Notes: generated by a model not told the origin, from the sequence alone. A stretch of DNA of 64,000 bases from Rheinheimera nanhaiensis E407-8 (GCF_000296695.1 NZ_BAFK01000002.1:124001-188000); one strand, 5' to 3'; positions 39,454-50,661 are shown, counted from the stretch's first letter. Made by a program: numbers and translations.

Positions 39454-41721
39454 ATGTTAAATAAAGATCTTGAGTTAACTCTGAATTTGGCTTTCAGGTT
39501 TGCGCGCGAGCGTCGTCATGAATACATGACGGTAGAACATTTACTGCTGGCGCTATTAGATAACCCTGCCGCCGGTGAAGCACTGCGCTCCTGCGGTGCT
39601 AACATTGAAAAGCTGCGCCAGGAGCTGGCCAGTTTTATCGACTCTACCACACCAGTACTGCCTGAGGGCGAGCTGGAGCGGGATACCCAGCCCACCCTAG
39701 GGTTTCAGCGGGTACTGCAGCGGGCAGTATTTCATGTGCAGTCCTCTGGCAAGTCTGAAGTGACCGGCGCCAATGTGTTGGTTGCCATTTTCAGTGAGCA
39801 GGAATCACAAGCGGTGTATTTGCTGAAGAAAATTGATATTACCCGCTTAGATGTGGTGAATTTTATCTCGCACGGCGTTACCAAAACCGAGAAGCTCGAC
39901 CAGCACGATGAGCATGCACAGGAAGAGGGTGCTGATACAGTTAGCGATGACAGCAAATATTTAGAAAACTTTACCGCTAACTTAAACTTACAGGCAAAAA
40001 ATGGCCAGATAGATCCGCTTATCGGCCGCGAGCATGAGGTTGAACGGGCAATACAAGTATTGTGCCGGCGCAAAAAAAATAACCCGCTGCTGGTGGGTGA
40101 AGCCGGCGTGGGTAAAACCGCCATTGCTGAAGGGTTAGCCTACCGTATTGTGCACAACGAAGTGCCGGAAGTGATTGCCAATGCCACCATCTACTCGTTA
40201 GATATGGGTGCCTTGCTGGCGGGTACCAAATATCGCGGCGACTTTGAAAAACGCTTGAAATCGTTACTTAAAGAGCTGGAGCGGGAAAAAGACGCCATTT
40301 TATTTATCGATGAAATTCATACCGTGATTGGCGCCGGTGCGGCATCGGGCGGTGTTATGGATGCCAGTAATTTGATTAAACCGCTGCTGTCCAGTGGCCG
40401 CTTGCGCTGCATGGGGTCGACCACCTATCAGGAGTTTAAGAGTATCTTTGAAAAAGATACCGCGCTGGTGCGCCGCTTTCAGAAGATTGATGTGGCAGAG
40501 CCCAGTGTCGAAGATACCACCCGTATTCTGCTCGGGTTAAAAGAGCGCTACGAGCAGCACCACAATGTACGTTATACACAAAAAGCCATTCGGGCGGCGG
40601 CTGAGCTGTCCGCTAAATACATTAACGAGCGGCATTTGCCGGATAAAGCGATTGATGTGATTGACGAAGCTGGCGCCAGCCAGCGCTTATTGCCAAGCTC
40701 TAAGCGCAAGAAAGTGATCAACGTGCCGGAAATTGAGCATGTGATTGCCAAAATGGCACGTATTCCGGAAAAGTCGGTATCGGCTTCCGATAAAGATGTG
40801 CTGGCTAACTTAGATCGTAATTTAAAACTGGTGGTGTTTGGTCAGGACGAGCCTATTGAGGTGCTGACAGCGGCTATCCGCTTGTCGCGCTCAGGCCTTG
40901 GCAGCGAAGAGAAACCTATCGGTAACTTCCTGTTTGCCGGCCCTACCGGTGTGGGTAAAACGGAAGTGACGAAGCAGCTGGCCAAAGCGCTGGGCGTTGA
41001 GCTGTTGCGGTTTGATATGTCTGAGTATATGGAGCGCCATGCCATTAGCCGCTTAATTGGTGCACCACCGGGCTACGTGGGTTTTGAACAGGGCGGTTTG
41101 TTAACCGACGCCGTGTCGAAACACCCATATTCTGTGGTGCTGTTGGATGAAATTGAAAAAGCCCACAGCGACATTTACAACATACTGCTGCAGGTGATGG
41201 ATCACGGCACTTTAACGGATAATAACGGCCGCAAAATTGATTTTCGTAACGTGGTGCTGGTGATGACGACCAACGCCGGTGTGCAGGAAACCATTCGTAA
41301 ATCGATTGGCTTTAAGCAGCAAGACCACAGCCACGATGCGATGGCGGAAATTAACCGTACCTTTAGTCCGGAGTTTCGTAACCGGCTGGATGGCATTATT
41401 TGGTTTAAACACTTATCTGCTGAAATCATTTTGCAAATTGTCGATAAATTTATCTGCGATTTACAGGTGCAACTGGATAAGAAACAGGTATCGCTGGAAC
41501 TGAGCAGTGCAGCCCGGCAGTGGCTGGCTGATAAAGGCTACGACCATGCGATGGGCGCACGACCAATGGCCAGAGTAATTCAGGAGCAGCTGAAAAAGCC
41601 ATTGGCAAACGAGATCCTGTTTGGCCGGCTGGTAAATGGCGGTGATGTCAGTGTCGATCTGCAAGACGGCGCTTTGAGCTTTGACTACCATACCGCCGAG
41701 GAAGCGGCGCTGGCTGATTAG
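39454..41721 (+). CDS. clpA: ATP-dependent Clp protease ATP-binding subunit ClpA
   Basis: A 755-residue AAA+ unfoldase that partners ClpP. It has an N-terminal ClpS-binding double repeat (1-145) and a first AAA+ module (Walker A GEAGVGKTAI; Walker B ILFIDEIHTVIG). The second module has Walker A GPTGVGKTEV, pore loop GAPPGYVGFEQGG and Walker B VVLLDEIEKAH. The ClpP-docking loop appears as IGFKQ near residue 615. Length matches E. coli (758). AGGAG lies upstream of the ATG. Confidence 0.97.
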   Translation: MLNKDLELTLNLAFRFARERRHEYMTVEHLLLALLDNPAAGEALRSCGANIEKLRQELASFIDSTTPVLPEGELERDTQPTLGFQRVLQRAVFHVQSSGKSEVTGANVLVAIFSEQESQAVYLLKKIDITRLDVVNFISHGVTKTEKLDQHDEHAQEEGADTVSDDSKYLENFTANLNLQAKNGQIDPLIGREHEVERAIQVLCRRKKNNPLLVGEAGVGKTAIAEGLAYRIVHNEVPEVIANATIYSLDMGALLAGTKYRGDFEKRLKSLLKELEREKDAILFIDEIHTVIGAGAASGGVMDASNLIKPLLSSGRLRCMGSTTYQEFKSIFEKDTALVRRFQKIDVAEPSVEDTTRILLGLKERYEQHHNVRYTQKAIRAAAELSAKYINERHLPDKAIDVIDEAGASQRLLPSSKRKKVINVPEIEHVIAKMARIPEKSVSASDKDVLANLDRNLKLVVFGQDEPIEVLTAAIRLSRSGLGSEEKPIGNFLFAGPTGVGKTEVTKQLAKALGVELLRFDMSEYMERHAISRLIGAPPGYVGFEQGGLLTDAVSKHPYSVVLLDEIEKAHSDIYNILLQVMDHGTLTDNNGRKIDFRNVVLVMTTNAGVQETIRKSIGFKQQDHSHDAMAEINRTFSPEFRNRLDGIIWFKHLSAEIILQIVDKFICDLQVQLDKKQVSLELSSAARQWLADKGYDHAMGARPMARVIQEQLKKPLANEILFGRLVNGGDVSVDLQDGALSFDYHTAEEAALAD

Positions 41722-41760
41722 TAAAAAGGTACCGACGAGCGGCGATAGCGTACCAAAGCA

Positions 41761-41790
41761 ACAAACCCGGCTAAGGCCGGGTTTGTTTTT
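41761..41790 (+). terminator. Terminator between clpA and infA
   Basis: The 11-bp stem ACAAACCCGGC / GCCGGGTTTGT has a TAAG loop and is followed by four T. It lies between convergent genes and probably serves clpA. Confidence 0.85.
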
Positions 41791-41811
41791 AAAGCTGATA
41801 ATGCTGCCGGC

Positions 41812-42030
<219 letters not shown>

Positions 42031-42123
42031 TCAGCGCACTTGCCTCTTAAATTTGGGTGAACCAGAAAAAACTGCGCAGATTGTGCCGAAATCGCCAGCA
42101 TAAGTAAAGCGACAAGCGCTTTT

Positions 42124-42831
42124 TTAGCCAAATGAGCGCCATTGTCCCTGAATAAATCGCTGTTGTGGCAAAAATGCGGCCTTATAGGCCATTTTCTGAC
42201 AGGCATCAATTTGATAGCCCAGATACAGCCACTTTTTCTGCCGCTGCATTGCCGCTTGTAGCAGAAACAAAATGGCCAGTATGCCGGGAGAAAACTGGCT
42301 AACAGCGGGCTGATAAAAGGTATAAACAGCCGATAACGCATCGGTGGTTTCATCAACTATTGTTACGGCAACCAGCTCGCCCTGATAAAACTGCTTTAGC
42401 AAGCGCACGGCTAACCAGGAGCAGTTCAGCATGCCCTCAAGCTGCTCTGGCGCAGGCGGGAACATACTGCCATCGGCATGTTTATGGCGGATATAATCGG
42501 CAAACAAAGGGTAATAATCGCCGGCAGTATCGTTATCCAGCTGATAACGCCAGCCCAGGCGTGATGCTTTGTTCAGTAAACGGCGCTGACTGGCGCTGGG
42601 CGCAAAATGCTCTGGCGCTATACGCACGGACTGACAGGCCTGACAACTGGGGCAATGTGGTGTGTACACCTGCTCAGCACTGCGGCGAAAGTTCAGCTGA
42701 AGTAACTGCTGGTATAAGCTGGCATCGAGCGGCTGTTCGGGTAGTAAAAAGACTAACTGCTCTTGCTGACTGGGTAGATAACTGCAGGGCATCGCTGCGG
42801 TGAGGCCAAAACGTAGCTCAGTCATACTCAT
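42124..42831 (-). CDS. bpt: Aspartate/glutamate leucyltransferase
   Basis: A 235-residue aminoacyl-tRNA-protein transferase that adds Leu to N-terminal Asp or Glu, creating a ClpS-recognised degron. The ATE-family Cys cluster is CPSCQACQSVRI near residue 60, followed by the C-terminal acyltransferase-like domain (YIRHKHADGSMF, PGILAILFLLQAAM, KWLYLGYQIDACQKMAYKA). ATG 42825 is an alternative start with better spacing from GGAAA. It overlaps the aat stop by up to 14 bases, so both transferases are translated together. E. coli lacks this gene. Confidence 0.92.
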   Translation of the reverse strand: MSMTELRFGLTAAMPCSYLPSQQEQLVFLLPEQPLDASLYQQLLQLNFRRSAEQVYTPHCPSCQACQSVRIAPEHFAPSASQRRLLNKASRLGWRYQLDNDTAGDYYPLFADYIRHKHADGSMFPPAPEQLEGMLNCSWLAVRLLKQFYQGELVAVTIVDETTDALSAVYTFYQPAVSQFSPGILAILFLLQAAMQRQKKWLYLGYQIDACQKMAYKAAFLPQQRFIQGQWRSFG

Positions 42832-43540
42832 TTTCCAGCGTGAAAAACCGCGGCTGCCAAAAATCGGCTGGCAGGCGTTGCCCGCGCTGCGCAGTCAACA
42901 GGGTCAGGTATTGCTGGCGTGATATCGGCTGTACGCCCAGCTGCAATAAAAAAGGGTTGGGCATCTGGCAATCTATCCAGCCCGCAGCTGCTTGCTGTAG
43001 CAAGGTTTGCAGTGCCACCAGCGCCAGCTTGGCGGTATCGGGCAGGCGGTTAAACATCGATTCACCACAAAACAAGCCGCCTATTTGTACACCGTACAAG
43101 CCACCGACCAGTTTGTCCTGTTGCCACACTTCGATACTGTGGGCGTGGCCGTGCTGGTGTAGCGCCAGGTAAGCCTGCTGCATGGCCGGTAAAATCCAGG
43201 TGCCTGGTTGTTTGGCTCTGGGGGCCGCACACTGGCTTATTACCTGAGCAAAGGCTCGGTTAACACTAAAGCGTAACTGATAACGGCGCAGCTGTTTTTT
43301 CAGCGTGCGGCTAAGTGTCAGGCTGTCCGGGGCAAATACGGCGCGGGTAGACGGGCTCCACCACAACAGTGGGTCACCGTCGCTAAACCAGGGGAAAATA
43401 CCCTGCCGATAGGCACTTAACAAGCGCGGCACTGATAAATCGCCGCCCATCGCCAAAAGGCCGTCAGGTTCACTCAGTGCACGATGTAGCGGTGGAAAGC
43501 TGACATCGTGCGCGCTGAGTTCAGGCAAATAAATGGCCAC
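42818..43540 (-). CDS. aat: Leucyl/phenylalanyl-tRNA-protein transferase
   Basis: A 240-residue transferase that adds Leu or Phe to proteins with N-terminal Lys or Arg for ClpSA-mediated degradation. Family motifs are FPPLHRALSEPDGLLAMGGD, SAYRQGIFPWFSDGDPLLWW, HSIEVWQQDKLVGGLYGVQ, GGLFCGESMFNR and GWIDCQMPNPFLLQLG. It is encoded between trxB and bpt; the trxB stop is only about ten bases upstream. Confidence 0.96.
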   Translation of the reverse strand: MAIYLPELSAHDVSFPPLHRALSEPDGLLAMGGDLSVPRLLSAYRQGIFPWFSDGDPLLWWSPSTRAVFAPDSLTLSRTLKKQLRRYQLRFSVNRAFAQVISQCAAPRAKQPGTWILPAMQQAYLALHQHGHAHSIEVWQQDKLVGGLYGVQIGGLFCGESMFNRLPDTAKLALVALQTLLQQAAAGWIDCQMPNPFLLQLGVQPISRQQYLTLLTAQRGQRLPADFWQPRFFTLENEYD

Positions 43541-43548
43541 AACCGGCC

Positions 43549-44580
<1,032 letters not shown>

Positions 44581-44728
44581 TCAGCGCAGATTTAATCCTC
44601 CGTGCACTGTAAAGCATTATGCTCTGTGCTATGTTTAGCCCGTATTGACCATTTTTCGCGATAACTTTTTCGGCAACTTTAAGTAGCGTAAAAGTTACTG
44701 CAACTCCTTCCGATTGACAGAGGTTAGC

Positions 44729-47700
44729 TTGCACTGGCGCAACAGGTTTTATTTTTTTGCTCTGCTCATGGTGGTGGTAGCTGGCAGCATCAACAGTCTG
44801 GCCGCAGCGCAGCAGCGCTTTAGCCGGCTGGGCGTTGACGATGGCTTGCCCAACGCCACTATTTACAGTGTTAAGCAGGATAGCAACGGCTTTTTATGGC
44901 TGGGTTCAACCAATTCCGGTTTATTACGCTTTGATGGTTATCGCTTTGTCGAATTTGCCGTGTTAACAGAGGCTGAGCTGGCCATACAGCAAACGCCGGA
45001 CGTCGGTGTGGTACTGATTGATGCCCAAGATAACATCTGGGCCGGCACCTGGGGCCTGGGTTTGTCGAAGCTGGTGCCAGGCAGCAGCGCGCCGCTGAGG
45101 TACACGCAGGCGCAGGGGCTGGCAGGTAATTATATTCAAAGCCTGTTGCAAGATAAGCAAGGGCGGATTTGGGTTGGTACCACCACCGGGCTTAGCCGGA
45201 TCAATACCGATGGCAGTATTACGCTGATAGGCCAGGCGCAGCAGCAACAACAACTGGCCGCTCAGCGCATCTGGAGCCTGGAGCAGGGGGTTGACGGCCA
45301 GATCTGGATCGGTACTTCAGCCGGCTTACATCACTGGCACGACAATAGCGGGCTGAGCGAGGTTATCGAGCTGGTACCGGGGGCGGATAGCCTAAACCGT
45401 GGTAATGAGATCCGTGCCCTTAAGCAAGTGGGAGTAACGCTGTGGATCGGCAGCCGGCAGGGGGTGTTTCAGTACTCTGGTGCAGCACAACGCTTTATTG
45501 CGCAGCCACTTACGGCACCAGATCAGCATGAGCCGGTGGTTAATGTGCTGCAGCACAGTGCTGATGGCAAGACGCTACTGATTGGCAGTTACACTGGTCT
45601 GTATCAGTTGGCGCTTGACAGCCTGAGCAACGACGCCCCGGCACCCTTTGCTCTGGTCAGTTCGCAGCTTAGTCATGTTAACGTGCGCAGTATTTTGTAT
45701 GACCGTTCAGGCGTGCTTTGGCTTGGTACCCGCGAAAGTGGCTTGTTTCGTAATCGGGTGTCCAGTGCGGCCTTTAGTGACGCGCGAGAACTTTCTGCTG
45801 AGCTGGCCAACGCACAGCCGTTTTCCGTCACCGCTATTCTGAACACTTCAGCCACATTGTGGCTGGGCAGTACCGACATGTTGTATCGCATCAACCGCGC
45901 TGACGGTCAGCTGCAACGCTTTACTACCGGTAGCCGGGTTAATGCCATGGCGCAGTCGGCTGAGGGGCTGATTTATATTGCCACTGACAACGGTTTACTG
46001 CAATACGATAAGGCAGCAGCGCAACTTACCGAGCTCACCTTACCCTTTGAGTTGGCACAGGTATCAAACCGTAATGTAAGAGACATCAAGATTGCCGCTG
46101 ATGGTACCCTGTATCTTGGCCTGTGGGGTGAGGGTGTTATTGTCTGGCACCCGATGCGTGGCACAGTCAAACATTGGTTATCGCGTTTATCTGAGCAGAG
46201 TGCCGGCAATGCGGTGCAGCAGTTATTTCTTGGCAGTGAACAGCAGCTGTGGGTCGCTACCCGCTACAGCGGCTTGTATCAGATTGATATACCGAGCCAG
46301 CAGGTTCGACAGCACAGCCCGACAGTGACAGGGAGAGGGGCCGTGGCAATTACACACAGCAATGTGCTCTGTGTCAGTGAACACCGGCGGATACTGGCCG
46401 TGTGTAGCCGTGATGAGGTATTGCTACAGGATCTGGATACCGGCCAGCAACAGCGGTTAACCGGCGAGCAGGGTTTACCTGGCCATACGGTGCTGGGTGT
46501 GCTGCAGCAGGATGAGCGGCTATGGGTGATGACGGCGGCTGGTTTGGCGCTGCGCAATAACGACAGTGAGCGTTTTGTGCTGTATAACAGCGCGGACGGC
46601 ATGCTGGCATCAGAGTTAAACCTGCATGCGGTTGCTGCTAATCAGCAGCAGCTGTATTTTGGCAGCATAGCCGGCTTGGTGGTACTTAAGCCAGCGTTGT
46701 TACAGGCCAACCGTCAACCCCCGCAAGCCGTGCTGTCTGCAGTGGTGATTGATCATCAGCAACTACAGTTAAAGCCACATGCCACTGCCTGGCCCACTAT
46801 AAAGTTGTCGGCGAACAACCATACGGTTAACTTTGAGTTCAGCGCACTGGATTTTCAGGATCCACAGCGTAATCAGTTTCACTACCGGCTTGAGGGGGTT
46901 GACGCTGACTGGGTGTTAGCCGGTGCGCGCAACAGCGCTTTTTATGCGAATTTGCCGCCCGGCGATTATCCGCTATGGCTTCGGGCATCTAACAATCATG
47001 GCATCTTTAGTAGCCCTCAGATTGTCGCCAGCTTGCAGGTGCAACCACATTGGTGGCAGCGCAAGCCGGTGCTTTATGCTGCGCTGCTGATCGCGCTGGT
47101 GCTGATTTGGCTGTTACATCTGTACCGGCTGCGCCATGTGCGGCAAATTAACCGTTTGTTACAGTCAGCCGTAGAGGATAAAGCCAAAGCTCAGCTCATT
47201 TTGGAAACCAGAGTGTCAGAGCGTACTCAGGCATTGGAGCAAAGCTCTGTCACGCTGTCACTACGCACGCGGCAACTTGAGCGCAGCCTGGCGGAGCTGG
47301 CCAAATCAAACCAGGAGTTAAAACAACTGGATAAACTTAAAGATGAGTTTATCGCCACCGTCAGCCATGAACTGCGCACGCCGCTGACTGCAATTCGTGG
47401 CGCTATTGGTCTGGTGGCGCAGCAAGTGGTTACGCCGGACAACCCTATGTACCTTAACATGCTGCAAACGGCGCAAGCCAATAGCGAGCGCCTGTCGCAA
47501 TTGATCAATGATTTACTCGATTTGCAGAAGTTTGCTGCCGGTACCTTTACCCTTAGCTGCAAAGCTTTAAATTTGTCACTGTTGCTTCAGCAGGCTGTAT
47601 TAGCCATGCAACCCTATGCCAAACGCTATCAGGTGGATCTGCTGCTGGACAGTCCCGGCGTGGATAACTGCTGGGTTGATGCTGATGCACTGCGACTGCG

Positions 47701-48055
47701 CCAGGTGATTGATAATCTGATCTCTAATGCCATTAAGTTTTCACCGCCTGAGGCGCTGGTCAGGGTGCGTTTGCTGTGCCACAACGATGAAGTAAAGGTA
47801 GAAGTTGAAGATCAGGGTGCCGGCATTCCGCTGGCGTTCCAACAGCGGGTGTTTGAGAAGTTTTCTCAGGCTGACAGCTCAGATCAGCGTGCGAAAGAGG
47901 GCAGTGGCCTGGGGCTGGCTATATGCAAAAAAATCATTGAAAACCATCAGGGCCAGATAGGCTTTTCCTCAGAACTGGCCAAAGGCTCCGTTTTTTGGTT
48001 TCGGTTAAAACGCATCGCCACGCCACAGCCGACGAAGAATAACCAGTTAACATAG
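44729..48055 (+). CDS. Two-component sensor kinase with periplasmic beta-propeller
   Basis: A protein of about 1108 residues. It has a signal or anchor sequence (about 5-27) and a double seven-bladed regulator-propeller region to about 660 (repeated WLGS/WIGT/WVGTxxGL blades). A Y_Y_Y domain follows (about 690-760; FHYRLEGVDADWVLAGARN), then a membrane helix (about 780-800), a coiled coil, HisKA (His about 880 in VSHELRTPLTAIRG) and HATPase (NLISNAIKFSPP, VEDQGAGIP, GSGLGLAICKKII). No receiver or DNA-binding domain follows, and no response regulator is adjacent. The start is a non-ATG codon: TTG 44729 with AGAGG five bases upstream, or TTG 44714. Confidence 0.85.
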   Translation: MHWRNRFYFFALLMVVVAGSINSLAAAQQRFSRLGVDDGLPNATIYSVKQDSNGFLWLGSTNSGLLRFDGYRFVEFAVLTEAELAIQQTPDVGVVLIDAQDNIWAGTWGLGLSKLVPGSSAPLRYTQAQGLAGNYIQSLLQDKQGRIWVGTTTGLSRINTDGSITLIGQAQQQQQLAAQRIWSLEQGVDGQIWIGTSAGLHHWHDNSGLSEVIELVPGADSLNRGNEIRALKQVGVTLWIGSRQGVFQYSGAAQRFIAQPLTAPDQHEPVVNVLQHSADGKTLLIGSYTGLYQLALDSLSNDAPAPFALVSSQLSHVNVRSILYDRSGVLWLGTRESGLFRNRVSSAAFSDARELSAELANAQPFSVTAILNTSATLWLGSTDMLYRINRADGQLQRFTTGSRVNAMAQSAEGLIYIATDNGLLQYDKAAAQLTELTLPFELAQVSNRNVRDIKIAADGTLYLGLWGEGVIVWHPMRGTVKHWLSRLSEQSAGNAVQQLFLGSEQQLWVATRYSGLYQIDIPSQQVRQHSPTVTGRGAVAITHSNVLCVSEHRRILAVCSRDEVLLQDLDTGQQQRLTGEQGLPGHTVLGVLQQDERLWVMTAAGLALRNNDSERFVLYNSADGMLASELNLHAVAANQQQLYFGSIAGLVVLKPALLQANRQPPQAVLSAVVIDHQQLQLKPHATAWPTIKLSANNHTVNFEFSALDFQDPQRNQFHYRLEGVDADWVLAGARNSAFYANLPPGDYPLWLRASNNHGIFSSPQIVASLQVQPHWWQRKPVLYAALLIALVLIWLLHLYRLRHVRQINRLLQSAVEDKAKAQLILETRVSERTQALEQSSVTLSLRTRQLERSLAELAKSNQELKQLDKLKDEFIATVSHELRTPLTAIRGAIGLVAQQVVTPDNPMYLNMLQTAQANSERLSQLINDLLDLQKFAAGTFTLSCKALNLSLLLQQAVLAMQPYAKRYQVDLLLDSPGVDNCWVDADALRLRQVIDNLISNAIKFSPPEALVRVRLLCHNDEVKVEVEDQGAGIPLAFQQRVFEKFSQADSSDQRAKEGSGLGLAICKKIIENHQGQIGFSSELAKGSVFWFRLKRIATPQPTKNNQLT

Positions 48056-48152
48056 GTTACTGTGTGCAATGACAAATCTAAACAAGTACCTAAAAAACTC
48101 AATTTGTTTCTGATAGTTATATAAATTTCCTATCCTGGGTTTATCTCATGCA

Positions 48153-48183
48153 TTTGTAATGAATTTATAATCTGTTTGTAATG
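48153..48183 (+). promoter_or_regulatory. Candidate promoter and direct repeat upstream of the S8 protease
   Basis: Two copies of TTTGTAATG (48153-48161 and 48175-48183) are spaced 22 bases start to start, about two helical turns, and flank a perfect TATAAT at 48166-48171. No good -35 is visible, so an activator may be needed. Confidence 0.35.
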
Positions 48184-48267
48184 GAGCTCTGATCCGCAAT
48201 TGGTTACTTTTTGTGCTGCAGGATGCCGACCGAACAACATGGAACATAAAAATTAACCAAGGGTACT

Positions 48268-49851
48268 ATGATGAAAAAAATGACTACCGTACTGGCAGCT
48301 GCGTCTGCTGGTTGTTTTGCGCTGAGCCTGACCTCTGTAGCTGTTGCTGAGGGCGTTAAAAAGCCGGAAGCTAAACTGAGCTTAGCTGAATTGGCTGAAA
48401 CAAAAGCCACCCGCTATATCGTTAAATTTAAAGAACCGGTTGCCACTATGGGCGCTGATGGTCGCAGTCAGCGTCCGGAGTTTTCTGTTGCCCGTGCTCA
48501 GCAGGCGCTGCAAAAAGCCAATGTACAAGCGTTATCGCATTTACACTTGGTACATGCCAGTGTGGCGGAGTTAACGCCAAAGCAGCTTCGGATGCTGCAA
48601 AATGATCCTGACGTTGAATATGTTGAAGAGGACCACAAACGTTATCTGATGGACGTAATTACACCTATGGCGCAAAGCACGCCATACGGTATCAATATGG
48701 TTCAGGCTAACCAGGTCAGTGACAGTAGCGCTGGTAACACCAAAGTGTGTGTGATTGATACCGGTTGGGCTGCGGGGCATGAAGATCTGCAAAACTCGGG
48801 TGTAACGGGGTACTCATTTTCAGGCCACGGCACCTGGTACTCTGACGGCAACGGTCATGGCACCCATGTGGCGGGTACCATGGTGGCACTGAATAATAAC
48901 ACCGGTGTGGTAGGAACCATAGGCAACGGCCAGGCGGGTGTGCATATTGTTAAAATTTTTAATAACTCGGGCAACTGGACTACGGCGTCCAACCTGATCA
49001 CCGCCATTCAGTCATGTAAAGACGCGGGTGCCAAAGTGGTGAATATGAGTCTTGGTGGTAGTTCGTCTAACCAGACAGAAAACACTGCTATGACTAATTT
49101 TTATAATGGTGGCATGCTGTTAGTGGCCGCGGCGGGTAATGCCGGTAATACCAGCTTCTCTTATCCAGCGTCGTACAATGCCGTTGTATCTGTTGCCGCA
49201 GTGAATTCCAGTGGTACGCTGGCCAGCTTTTCACAGCGTAACTCGCAGGTTGAAATTGCCGCCCCGGGGGTAAGCGTAAACTCGACCTGGAATAACGGTG
49301 GCTATAACAGCATCAGCGGTACTTCTATGGCATCGCCACATGTTGCGGGTGTTGCCGCCTTAGTATGGAGTAACCACCCACAATGTACAGCTGCACAAAT
49401 CCGTAATGCCTTAAATGCAACGGCGGAAGACCGGGGGGCCACTGGCCGTGATACCTCATACGGTTGGGGTATTGTTAAAGCCAAAGCTGCCCACGACTAT
49501 CTGACCAACAATGGTTGTGATGGCTCAGGCGGCGGTGGTACTAATCCACCACCAACAGGCGGCGCCACCTTCCCGAATTTATCGGCATCCAGCGGTCAGT
49601 GGCTGCGTGGCAGCTATGCGATTCCGTCTGGCGTATCCAGTGTTACCTTCCAGATCTCTGGCGGTACAGGTGATGCTGACCTGTATGTGCGTTATGGCAG
49701 CGAGCCTACCACCACGAGCTACAACTGCCGGCCTTATCTGAACGGTAACAATGAAGTATGTACCATTAATAACCCGCAGGCGGGTACCTGGCATGTTGGT
49801 ATCCGGGCATATACTGCGTTTAGCGGTGTAACCTTTAGCTATCAGTATTAA
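48268..49851 (+). CDS. Secreted subtilisin-like S8 serine protease with PPC domain
   Basis: A 527-residue extracellular protease. It has a signal peptide (1-28), an inhibitor I9 propeptide (about 47-128; RYIVKFKEPVAT to VEYVEEDHKRYLM) and a peptidase S8 domain (about 135-410). The complete triad is Asp164 (VCVIDTGW), His197 (GHGTHVAGT) and Ser353 (GTSMASPHVAG). A Gly/Pro linker (GGGGTNPPPTGG) leads to a C-terminal PPC domain (about 435-527; GDADLYVRYGSEP), which is usually removed after secretion. It probably serves nutrient acquisition from protein. The upstream kinase could regulate it, but nothing proves a link. Confidence 0.95.
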   Translation: MMKKMTTVLAAASAGCFALSLTSVAVAEGVKKPEAKLSLAELAETKATRYIVKFKEPVATMGADGRSQRPEFSVARAQQALQKANVQALSHLHLVHASVAELTPKQLRMLQNDPDVEYVEEDHKRYLMDVITPMAQSTPYGINMVQANQVSDSSAGNTKVCVIDTGWAAGHEDLQNSGVTGYSFSGHGTWYSDGNGHGTHVAGTMVALNNNTGVVGTIGNGQAGVHIVKIFNNSGNWTTASNLITAIQSCKDAGAKVVNMSLGGSSSNQTENTAMTNFYNGGMLLVAAAGNAGNTSFSYPASYNAVVSVAAVNSSGTLASFSQRNSQVEIAAPGVSVNSTWNNGGYNSISGTSMASPHVAGVAALVWSNHPQCTAAQIRNALNATAEDRGATGRDTSYGWGIVKAKAAHDYLTNNGCDGSGGGGTNPPPTGGATFPNLSASSGQWLRGSYAIPSGVSSVTFQISGGTGDADLYVRYGSEPTTTSYNCRPYLNGNNEVCTINNPQAGTWHVGIRAYTAFSGVTFSYQY

Positions 49852-49880
49852 GCTAAAAGTGCCAGTACAGTAGAAACTCC

Positions 49881-49910
49881 AAGCAGGTCAGTTCTTTGGC
49901 CTGCTTTTTA
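49881..49910 (+). terminator. Intrinsic terminator after the S8 protease
   Basis: The 9-bp stem AAGCAGGTC / GGCCTGCTT (one U-G) has an eight-base loop and continues into T residues. It overlaps the last codon of the convergent hemolysin III gene. Confidence 0.75.
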
Positions 49911-50549
49911 TCGTGTCAGGGCAAAATAATATACGGCAAAAAAATGCAGCACACTGCCGGCTAATACGAACAGATGCCAGATCAGATGATGCAGATATAA
50001 GCGCTTCCAGACATAAAAAATCACTCCAAATGAGTAACATAAGCCGCCAGCCAGTAACAGCAACAACCCCGGGGTATCTACATGGCGCAGCATAGGTTCA
50101 ATCGCTACGATCACCAGCCAGCCCATGCCCAGGTAAAGTGACAGCGACAGCTTCTTATATTTAAGCCCGGTGGCCAGCTCAATAATTACGCCTGCCAGTG
50201 CGATAAGCCAAATCACAGCAAACAACGCCAGCCCCCAGCTTTCACGCAGATTAATCAGTGTGAAGGGGGTGTAGGTGCCTGCTATCAGGATAAAGATGGC
50301 CGCATGATCCAGCTGGCGTAGTCGTCGCTTTAGCAAAACATCTGAGACGGCATGATACAGCGTTGAGCTGCTGTACAGTAAGATCAGGCTGCTGCCGTAG
50401 ATAATACTGCTGGCGACATACCAGCCATCCTGCAATTGCAGGCTAACGGCCAGCATGACTAGCAGAGCGGTAATGCTCAGTAGCGCACCCATGCCATGGC
50501 TTAGCGCATGCAATAGCTCTTCCGCTTTGGAGTAATGACTGACACTCAT
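49908..50549 (-). CDS. Hemolysin III / PAQR-family membrane protein
   Basis: A 213-residue inner-membrane protein with seven predicted helices. It belongs to the hemolysin III/YqfA family (PF03006), the bacterial branch of the PAQR superfamily. Metal-site residues are visible: the N-terminal SKAEELLHALSHGMGALLSI, SSTLYHAV and, near the end, HLIWHLFVLAGSVLHFFAVY. Despite the name, most members are not proven toxins, and a lipid or membrane-homeostasis role is more likely. It is a single gene, convergent with the protease. Confidence 0.88.
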   Translation of the reverse strand: MSVSHYSKAEELLHALSHGMGALLSITALLVMLAVSLQLQDGWYVASSIIYGSSLILLYSSSTLYHAVSDVLLKRRLRQLDHAAIFILIAGTYTPFTLINLRESWGLALFAVIWLIALAGVIIELATGLKYKKLSLSLYLGMGWLVIVAIEPMLRHVDTPGLLLLLAGGLCYSFGVIFYVWKRLYLHHLIWHLFVLAGSVLHFFAVYYFALTR

Positions 50550-50661
50550 GCTGATGTTCCACGGCTAAGGATTGTTGTATCTTAGCATGACAGCTGGTCC
50601 TGCCAAGCTGTTGCGATGGGCAAAAAACCGCTAAACTGCCGCCTTTTAACAGGTGGGGATA

